Assembly (NCBI GenBank): GCA_018702715.1
Contig: JABIYQ010000239.1
Span: 1-10,256, forward strand
DNA from: Desulfobacula sp.
GTDB taxonomy: Bacteria > Desulfobacterota > Desulfobacteria > Desulfobacterales > Desulfobacteraceae
Direction: 5' to 3'
Length of the DNA stretch: 10,256 nt
The notes under the pieces were generated by a model. That model worked only from the letters and a program-made list of their open reading frames with translations, did not search any database and had not been told where the DNA came from. The translations under genes and the position numbers were made by a program. This document shows positions 1 through 5,196 of the stretch, one piece after another (position 1 is the stretch's first letter; each line of letters starts with the position of its first letter).

Positions 1-54
1 ACAAATCCGAACGTTGAATTAATAATTATAGTTTAAAAAAGGACCCGGTTGACC

Positions 55-1833
55 ATGAACACAAATGAAAAAATTGCCTGCATAAGGCAATTGATGGAAA
101 AAGACAATATTTCTGCAGTCATTATTCCAAGTAGTGATCCCCACCAGAGTGAATATCTTGCTGAGCACTGGCAGGCAAGAAAGTGGCTCACTGGGTTTTC
201 AGGCTCTGCCGGAATGGCTGTCATCACACAGGATCATGCTATCTTATGGACGGATTTTCGATATTATATCCAGGCTGAAGCACAGATTGCAGGCTCTTTA
301 TTTGAACTATTTAAATTAGGGGCTATTGATGTGCCAACCTTTGATAAATGGTTGGTAGATACTTTAAAACCAGGCGATACCATCGGTATCGACGGGAATA
401 TGTTCAGCATGGCCGATGTGAAAAAGCTGACAGCAGGGTTTAAGGACAAAGGGGTTTGCCTTAATCCAGGGGTAGACTCTATTACGCAATTCTGGAAAGA
501 TCGTCCAGTCAGACCTGATTCAATGTCATTTTCTTTTCCAAAAAAATATGCCGGGCAAAGCCGTGGTGATAAAATTGGGCAAATCCGAAGGCAGATGAAA
601 GATTTGGGCGCATCATATCATTTAATGGCAACCCTTGACGATATCGCCTGGACCCTGAATCTTCGGGGCAAAGATGTTGGTACTAACCCGGTTAATATTG
701 CTTTTGTATTAATCGCCCCCCAAAAGGTATTTTTGTTTATCAGTAAAGAAAAAGTTAATGATGACCTTGTAAAAGAATTGAACCAGGATGACATAGATAT
801 TCTTGAGTATGAGGACATTTATGCTGCATTAATGAAAATTGAAGATAATCAAATTATTTTGGTTGATCCCGGGAATACAAACCATAGGCTTTTTGGGTCC
901 ATTAATAAAAAGTGTACAATTGTTGAAAGACCCAATCCGGCCATTGCTTTAAAAGCGATAAAAAATGATATTGAAATCGCTCATTTGAGGCAGACCTTAA
1001 TAAAAGATGGCGAGGCTGTTGTAAATTTTCTTTTCTGGCTTGAGCATCAGCCTGACAATGCTCAGATCACTGAACTAACTGTTGCTGATACGCTTTATGG
1101 GTTTAGGAAAAAACAAGAATTGTTTGTTGATAACAGTTTTGATCCGATCATGGCCTATAGGGATCATTCAGCCATGTGTCACTATTCTGCCACCATGCAA
1201 ACAAATATACCCATTGCTGATAAAGGCATGTTTTTGACAGATTCAGGGGGAAATTATCTTAGCGGTACCACTGATATCACCCGAACCATTTTTAAGGGGA
1301 ATCCGTCAAAACAGGAAATAACAGATTATACCCTGGTGCTTAAAGGGCATATCGCAGTGGCAACAATATTGTTTCCCAAAGGCACCAAGGGTTTTCAGAT
1401 TGACACTCTCTCAAGGCAGTATTTATGGAAACAGGGAATGGATTTTGGCCATGGCACGGGTCATGGTGTGGGATTCTTTTTGTGTGTTCATGAGGGTCCT
1501 GCAAGGATAAGCCCCCACCCGGTTGATGTAAGTCTTAAAAAAGGGATGGTGCTGACCAATGAGCCCGGCCTTTACAGAGAGGGTGTGCACGGCATACGGC
1601 TTGAAAACATGATTCTTGTGGATCAGGCTTTTGAAAATGAGTTTGGGATATTTATGAGATTTGAAAATCTGACATATTGTCATTTTGAAAGAAATCTCAT
1701 TGACAAAGACATGCTTTCCAAAGATGAGATAGACTGGGTCAATAATTACCATGCAAGGGTATTTGAAAAATTATCTCCCAATCTGGATAAGGATGTGTCA
1801 TCCTGGCTAAAGGGAAAAACAAGGGCGCTATAA
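55..1833 (+). CDS. Xaa-Pro aminopeptidase (aminopeptidase P, peptidase family M24B), three-domain form
   Basis: A cytosolic metallopeptidase that should remove an N-terminal residue preceding proline. Counting from the ATG at 55, the protein has 592 residues: a creatinase-type N-terminal domain (about 1-130), a second similar domain (about 160-300), the pita-bread M24 catalytic domain (about 305-530) and a short C-terminal extension. That size matches the three-domain eukaryote-like aminopeptidase P (about 620 aa) rather than E. coli PepP (about 440 aa). All five dimetal ligands are visible: D396 and D407 (in DSGGNYLSGTTD), H470 (GTGHGVG), E503 (TNEPG) and E517 (GIRLEN). No signal peptide is seen. 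The start is ambiguous: the AAAAGGA at 37-43 lies 5 nt from a TTG at 49 and 11 nt from the ATG; I prefer ATG. A weak terminator follows the stop, so the gene is probably separate from the redox genes downstream. Confidence 0.95.
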   Translation: MNTNEKIACIRQLMEKDNISAVIIPSSDPHQSEYLAEHWQARKWLTGFSGSAGMAVITQDHAILWTDFRYYIQAEAQIAGSLFELFKLGAIDVPTFDKWLVDTLKPGDTIGIDGNMFSMADVKKLTAGFKDKGVCLNPGVDSITQFWKDRPVRPDSMSFSFPKKYAGQSRGDKIGQIRRQMKDLGASYHLMATLDDIAWTLNLRGKDVGTNPVNIAFVLIAPQKVFLFISKEKVNDDLVKELNQDDIDILEYEDIYAALMKIEDNQIILVDPGNTNHRLFGSINKKCTIVERPNPAIALKAIKNDIEIAHLRQTLIKDGEAVVNFLFWLEHQPDNAQITELTVADTLYGFRKKQELFVDNSFDPIMAYRDHSAMCHYSATMQTNIPIADKGMFLTDSGGNYLSGTTDITRTIFKGNPSKQEITDYTLVLKGHIAVATILFPKGTKGFQIDTLSRQYLWKQGMDFGHGTGHGVGFFLCVHEGPARISPHPVDVSLKKGMVLTNEPGLYREGVHGIRLENMILVDQAFENEFGIFMRFENLTYCHFERNLIDKDMLSKDEIDWVNNYHARVFEKLSPNLDKDVSSWLKGKTRAL

Positions 1834-1843
1834 AAGAATACAT

Positions 1844-1868
1844 TTATAATTGGCAATTGTAATTTTTT
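1844..1868 (+). terminator. A/T-rich intrinsic terminator after the aminopeptidase gene
   Basis: TTATAATT (1844-1851) pairs with AATTGTAA (1855-1862) across a GGC loop, with one G-U pair, and runs straight into six T (1863-1868). It begins 10 nt after the stop codon. The stem has little G+C, so termination may be leaky. Confidence 0.45.
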
Positions 1869-1956
1869 AGTTAAAGATAAAATAATTAAAATAAACTGAT
1901 TAAAATAAAATGGTCAAAATAAATTATAAAAAACATGGCATAGTTTTTGAATTAAT

Positions 1957-2016
1957 AATTTGAAAAAGAATTTGAAAAAGAATTTGAAAAAGAATTTGAA
2001 AAAGAATTTGAAAAAG
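1957..2016 (+). repeat. Five perfect tandem copies of a 12-bp unit
   Basis: The unit AATTTGAAAAAG is repeated five times without a mismatch between the aminopeptidase gene and the first small redox gene. It lies outside any open reading frame I would accept. The rest of 1834-2111 is A/T-rich. It contains a TGACC/GGTCA dyad (2022-2037) and an isolated TATAAT at 2062-2067 with no convincing -35 box. The unit length (one turn plus) and runs of five A suggest bent DNA or simple slippage expansion. Confidence 0.9.
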
Positions 2017-2111
2017 GTAATTGACCATTTGGGGTCAGGACCTAAATGTTGATAAAAAAATTATAATGTAAAACTATTAATAATATACCATTTAAAAAAA
2101 GGAGAAAAATT

Positions 2112-2276
2112 ATGGTTAGCTGGTTATGTGATAAATGCGGGTATACCTTTAAAGCCGATGCCCCTCCCGAAGTATGTCCTTCCTGTAAGAGTGATTGCTC
2201 TTTTGTCGATAATACCTGTTATACGCCTGATTGTGCAGGGGAGCCCTTTGATCCTCAGATCAAGGGAGAAAAATAA
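2112..2276 (+). CDS. Small rubredoxin-like (zinc/iron-ribbon) protein, 54 aa
   Basis: The protein has 54 residues and seven cysteines. C6-x2-C9-G-Y and C22-P-x-C25 form two knuckles like those of the rubredoxin domain at the end of rubrerythrins, so a single Fe or Zn site is expected. A second cysteine-rich part follows (C29, C36, C41, in a segment containing TCYTPDC). This resembles, from memory, a family of stand-alone rubredoxin-like proteins in sulfate and metal reducers, often annotated as rubredoxin-like or hypothetical. A strong GGAG ribosome site at 2101-2104 lies 7 nt before the ATG, and the codon use fits its neighbours. The next gene starts 35 nt later, so the two are probably co-transcribed. 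Function is unknown; an electron-transfer or metal-binding role is inferred only from the cysteines. Confidence 0.8.
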   Translation: MVSWLCDKCGYTFKADAPPEVCPSCKSDCSFVDNTCYTPDCAGEPFDPQIKGEK

Positions 2277-2311
2277 AAAAACTTAACGCTTTAAAAAATC
2301 CGGAGATCATT

Positions 2312-2485
2312 ATGACAAAAAAATACAGGATAAAAACCTCTTGCCCCCAGTGTGGATGTTCCGGGGTTTCTCATCTGTCTGAAGAGGAAATGAAAAAACG
2401 CTATGGTGATGTTCCCAATATCGAGCTTGAATGCCATGAATGCATGATGGTTATGGAAGCAGATATTGAGGAAGACACTGACTAA
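2312..2485 (+). CDS. Small four/five-cysteine zinc-ribbon protein, 57 aa
   Basis: This 57-residue protein starts after GGAG (2302-2305, 6 nt spacing). It carries C11-P-x-C14-G-C16 and C41-x2-C44, a classic zinc-ribbon arrangement with 26 residues between the two C-x2-C pairs, and an acidic tail (EADIEEDTD). I do not recognise a named family. Its role could be structural zinc binding or a small regulator. It follows the rubredoxin-like gene by 35 nt with no terminator between them. An 11-bp direct repeat overlaps its stop codon. Confidence 0.7.
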   Translation: MTKKYRIKTSCPQCGCSGVSHLSEEEMKKRYGDVPNIELECHECMMVMEADIEEDTD

Positions 2486-2509
2486 AAGCGGACTAAAAGC
2501 GGACTAAAA
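2480..2509 (+). repeat. Short tandem repeat overlapping a stop codon
   Basis: GACTAAAAGCG occurs at 2480-2490 and 2491-2501, followed by a partial third copy GACTAAAA (2502-2509). The first copy contains the TAA stop of the preceding small gene, so it looks like a local duplication of the gene's end. No function is evident. Confidence 0.85.
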
Positions 2510-2646
2510 CCATTTGTGCCAGGTTATCTTGCGGCCAGGTGTATATATGGATTTGAGACAGATTTGTATTATCGCAAATAGAAAGATTAAATTAAATTTC
2601 AAAACAAATTTATTATTTTTAATAAGAATTGATAAAGGAAGTAAAA

Positions 2647-2826
2647 ATGGCTGAACCTGAGGATATGTACCAATGTCAGACTAATAATTGCGGTTATATT
2701 TATAATCCTGATAAAGGCGACAAAAGAGCAAAGATTGCAAAGGGAACAAAATTTGAAGATCTGCCAGAGGACTGGAAGTGCCCGGTCTGCGGAGCAAGTA
2801 CCAAAGCTTTTAAATCGCTTGGATAG
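2647..2826 (+). CDS. Rubredoxin with an expanded C-x4-C first knuckle
   Basis: A cytosolic one-iron electron carrier of 59 residues. The second half is textbook rubredoxin: GTKFEDLPEDWKCPVCGA with C45-x2-C48. The first knuckle is C10-QTNN-C15-GY, that is C-x4-C instead of the usual C-x2-C. Two-residue or longer insertions here have been reported for a minority class of rubredoxins in sulfate reducers (from memory), so the Fe(Cys)4 site is probably intact but with altered surroundings. The start is set at ATG 2647 because AAGGA (2635-2639) lies 7 nt upstream; a TTG at 2629 in the same frame is less likely. Likely partners are the rubrerythrin-type proteins nearby. There is a 91-nt gap to the next gene with no clear terminator. 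Confidence 0.93.
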   Translation: MAEPEDMYQCQTNNCGYIYNPDKGDKRAKIAKGTKFEDLPEDWKCPVCGASTKAFKSLG

Positions 2827-2917
2827 AAATTTTGAGAACCATAGCTGGAATCGGAAAAATTGATGGTTTTCGTTTTGGCACAAACTAAAGAAATGAACTT
2901 ATATAGGGGGAAGTTGG

Positions 2918-3748
2918 ATGAAATGGATGCAGTTTTTAACACCGGCCAAATCAATGGATTTTAGTCAGACTAAAAGCTATATTTTACAACATCCAGGAGA
3001 AGATATAACCATCCTGGATGTCAGGCAGCCTTCGGAATATCAAGAAGGTCATATTCCAGGAGCCACGCTGATTCCATTGCCCCAGCTTTCTGACAGGATA
3101 AATGAGATTGATCCTGAAAAACCAACTCTGATATACTGAGCTATAGGGGGGCGCAGCCGTGTTGCTGCGCAAATGCTTGCAGGAAAAGGGTTTAAAAAAG
3201 TATTTAATGTTGCAGGCGGGATAACTGCATGGGATGCTAAAACAGCCATTGGCCCACAGGATCTTGGAATGGACCTTTTCAGCGGCAAAGAACAGCCAGA
3301 GGATGTGTTAAAGATAGCTTATTCACTTGAACAAGGGTTGTATGATTTTTATATTTCCATGGAAAAAGAAGCAAAACATGAGAAAGTAAAAGATCTTTTT
3401 GCCCGTTTATCAGATATTGAAGTGAAACATCAGATGTCTATTTATTTAGCATATAGTGACATAAGCGATGAGGAAGTGGACAAAGAGGGATTTGAAAAAA
3501 TGGTTGAAACAAAGGCTTTAGAAGGCGGCCTGTCCACAAAAGAATATCTTGATCTTTTTAACCCTGATCTTAATTCTGAAATAGATGTGATCTCCCTTGC
3601 CATGTCAATAGAGGCCCAGGCCCTGGATCTTTATCAAAGAGTATCAATAAAAATTAAAAATCCTGGATCAAAGGATATTATCAATAAGATTGCCAATGAA
3701 GAAAAAGTTCATCTGGAAAGTCTGGGTAAACTTATGGACAGCCTTTAG
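2918..3748 (+). CDS. Selenocysteine-containing rhodanese fused to a ferritin-like (rubrerythrin-type) diiron domain
   Basis: I read this as one 276-residue protein with the TGA at 3137-3139 translated as selenocysteine 74. Residues about 15-105 form a rhodanese domain: ILDVR (32-36), EGHIPGA, then LIY-Sec-AIGGRS, where the Sec sits exactly at the catalytic cysteine of the rhodanese loop (C-x-x-G-x-R-S), and VFNVAGG before W105. Residues about 125-275 form a ferritin-like four-helix domain with candidate diiron ligands E138, E168-x2-H171, E232 and E262-x2-H265. Such a protein would transfer sulfane sulfur or selenium and possibly reduce peroxide. Support for readthrough: the frame is open on both sides, the rhodanese fold is continuous across the TGA, the only strong ribosome site is GGGGGAAG before 2918, none precedes the internal ATG at 3173, and a SECIS-like hairpin follows the TGA. 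A nonsense mutation of a Cys codon is the alternative. Confidence 0.85.
3137..3170 (+). promoter_or_regulatory. Recoded UGA and bacterial SECIS-like hairpin
   Basis: After the TGA (3137-3139) and 11 nt, GCGCAGC (3151-3157) pairs perfectly with GCTGCGC (3164-3170) around a six-base loop, CGTGTT, with G at the second loop position. The apical loop starts 18 nt after the TGA, within the roughly 16-37 nt range accepted for bacterial SECIS elements bound by SelB. The stem is fully inside the coding sequence (codons for GRSRVAAQ), as bacterial SECIS elements must be. Confidence 0.75.
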
Positions 3749-3755
3749 CCTGCGC

Positions 3756-3799
3756 GTGACCTTCAGGTTAAAGGTCACAAGTAACCTGAAGGTCACAAG
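3756..3799 (+). repeat. Perfect 14-bp inverted repeat with a third half-site in the loop
   Basis: GTGACCTTCAGGTT (3756-3769) is repeated as its exact reverse complement at 3783-3796, with a 13-nt spacer. The spacer and the right arm also share an 11-bp direct repeat, AAGGTCACAAG (3771-3781 and 3789-3799). The octamer GTGACCTT/AAGGTCAC therefore occurs three times. No T run follows, so it is not a typical intrinsic terminator. It sits between the selenoprotein stop and the next ribosome site and may be an mRNA processing or stabilising hairpin or an operator. Confidence 0.8.
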
Positions 3800-3817
3800 C
3801 AAAAATGAGAGGGTAAA

Positions 3818-4939
3818 ATGAGAAAAAACCTTGTACTCGTGGGTGGTGGACATGCCCACATGATGACCCTTGAAAATATTGGCAGGTTTGTTGAAAAAGG
3901 GTTTAAAGTTATTGTTATCGGCCCTTCTTTTTACCACTATTATTCAGGCATGGGTCCCGGCATGCTGGGCGGAACATACAGGTCTGAGGATATAAGGTTC
4001 GCCACACAGGATGTAGTTCAAAAACAGGGCGGGATTTTTGTAAAAGATAAAGTGGTCCGTATTGATCCGGATAAAAAAGAGGTTTATACCAAAACAGACC
4101 ATACATTTTCCTATGATGTAGTCTCATTTAACGCAGGCAGCTATGTCCCCATGCAGCAAGTCCTTGGAGACCAGGACAATATTTATTCAGTTAAACCCAT
4201 TGAAAAGCTAATGGAGGCCGGCGTTAAACTAAAAAAAATATTTGCACAAAAAAAGATTATTGTCAGTATTGTAGGGGGTGGACCTTCATCTGCAGAAATA
4301 GCTGGGAATGTGTGGCAGCTGGCAAAAAAGGTGAATCAGCATATGCCGGAGATTCATATTTTTGCCGGTAAAAAATTTATGGCAAGATTTTCGGAAAGTA
4401 TCAGATCACGAATCATTGCTTCCCTTGGCAAAAGGGGTATTCAAATCTTTGAAACAGGTTATGTAAAAAGTATCAAAAAGGATGAAATCTGCCTTGAAAC
4501 AGGAGAAACATTTCCCACAGATTTTATTTTCATGGCCTTAGGAGTTAAGCCTTCCACCATATTTGAGGAATCAGGTCTGCCTGTTGGTCCGGATAAAGGG
4601 CTTTTAGTGAATAAATACCTGCAGAGTGAAAAATATCCTGAAATATTCGGCGGCGGTGATTGTATTTATTTTAAGGACCAGCCTTTAGATAAAGTCGGTG
4701 TATATGCAGTGAGACAAAATCCCGTCCTGCTGAATAATTTAATGGCAAAACTTGAAGGGGAAAACCTTGAAGCGTTTGATCCAGGGCCTGATTATCTTTT
4801 GATTTTCAATGTTGGCGGGGGATTGGGTGTATTCAAGAAAAGATGGCTTGTGTTTGGCGGGAAAATTGCATTCATGATTAAAGACTTTATTGATCGTAAA
4901 TTTATGAAGAAATTTCAGGCCATTGAAAAATTGTTATAG
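3818..4939 (+). CDS. FAD-dependent pyridine nucleotide-disulfide oxidoreductase family protein, SelD-associated type (TIGR03169-like)
   Basis: A 373-residue two-dinucleotide-fold flavoprotein related to type II NADH dehydrogenases and sulfide:quinone reductases. The FAD-binding start is NLVLVGGGHAH (residues 4-14), the NAD(P)H motif is VGGGPSSAE (152-160), and the second FAD motif is FGGGD (277-281). The GGGHAH variant and the length match, from memory, the family found as the N-terminal half of fused SelD proteins or beside selD. No conserved redox cysteine pair of the sulfide:quinone reductase type is apparent (only C225 and C282 are present). The C-terminus (about 325-373) is short and basic, with hydrophobic patches, and could touch the membrane. 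AGAGGG (3808-3813) lies 4 nt before the ATG. Its position 69 nt after a Sec-rhodanese suggests a selenium or sulfur role, but the substrate is unknown. A generic NADH:quinone or ferredoxin oxidoreductase is the alternative. Confidence 0.8.
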   Translation: MRKNLVLVGGGHAHMMTLENIGRFVEKGFKVIVIGPSFYHYYSGMGPGMLGGTYRSEDIRFATQDVVQKQGGIFVKDKVVRIDPDKKEVYTKTDHTFSYDVVSFNAGSYVPMQQVLGDQDNIYSVKPIEKLMEAGVKLKKIFAQKKIIVSIVGGGPSSAEIAGNVWQLAKKVNQHMPEIHIFAGKKFMARFSESIRSRIIASLGKRGIQIFETGYVKSIKKDEICLETGETFPTDFIFMALGVKPSTIFEESGLPVGPDKGLLVNKYLQSEKYPEIFGGGDCIYFKDQPLDKVGVYAVRQNPVLLNNLMAKLEGENLEAFDPGPDYLLIFNVGGGLGVFKKRWLVFGGKIAFMIKDFIDRKFMKKFQAIEKLL

Positions 4940-4943
4940 CTTA

Positions 4944-5100
4944 GGGTTCACTCAAAAATAAGTTACCAATTTTGAAAGTTGAGTCGCCTGTCCGACAAGG
5001 CGTGAAAACCAAGGCATATCAGGCATATGTCGTGTTTTTACAACGCAGACGGACAGGATGAATCGGCTTACAAAATGTAAAGTTATTTTTGAGTGGGCCC
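4944..5100. repeat. 157-bp imperfect palindrome (MITE-like intergenic element)
   Basis: The ends pair over 18 positions: 4944-4961 with 5083-5100, of which CACTCAAAAATAA/TTATTTTTGAGTG is 13 perfect pairs and two more are G-U. Inner arms also match: TTTTG 4970-4974 with CAAAA 5071-5075, and CCTGTCCG 4987-4994 with CGGACAGG 5050-5057. A G+C-rich core differs from the surrounding DNA. It fills most of the gap between two flavoprotein genes. It encodes no plausible protein. It resembles a miniature inverted-repeat element or a large extragenic palindrome; as RNA it would fold into one long hairpin. Confidence 0.8.
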
Positions 5101-5122
5101 TTAGGACCGCAAAGTTTATAAC

Positions 5123-5164
5123 TTGAACGAAATTGCTTGTCTTTTGGCCCATCTACTTTGTTGC
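5123..5164 (+). repeat. Half copy of the palindromic element found at 7358-7493
   Basis: This stretch shares TTGAACGAAA (5123-5132; also 7360-7369) and CATCTACT-nn-GTTGC (5150-5164; also 7377-7391) with the element near 7400, in the same order and orientation but with different spacing. No matching right half follows; the sequence passes into the ribosome site of the next gene. I read it as a truncated or diverged member of the same repeat family. Confidence 0.5.
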
Positions 5165-5196
5165 ATCAAAGGCCGAATACTTAAAGGAAAATAAAT

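Noticed and set aside
49..54. TTG start for the aminopeptidase
   Set aside because: Spacing to the ribosome site is good (5 nt), but the ATG two codons later is a better initiator at acceptable spacing; the difference is two residues and cannot be settled here.
1423..1752. 109-aa open frame on the reverse strand inside the aminopeptidase gene
   Set aside because: It lies opposite the conserved catalytic domain and has no recognisable protein features or ribosome site.
1957..2016. CRISPR array
   Set aside because: The copies are contiguous 12-mers with no spacers and no cas genes nearby.
2062..2067. TATAAT as a promoter for the small redox genes
   Set aside because: A perfect -10 box, but no -35 hexamer at 16-18 nt; in A/T-rich DNA this is expected by chance, so it is only mentioned within the repeat entry.
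2521..2534. Possible sigma-54 promoter (GG-N10-GC)
   Set aside because: Only the minimal GG/GC pair matches; the flanking consensus TGGCAC and TTGCA bases are absent.
3173..3748. A separate 191-aa ferritin-like gene starting at ATG 3173
   Set aside because: It has no ribosome site, its first 20 residues are the missing C-terminal part of the rhodanese domain, and it is in frame with the upstream half across a single TGA.
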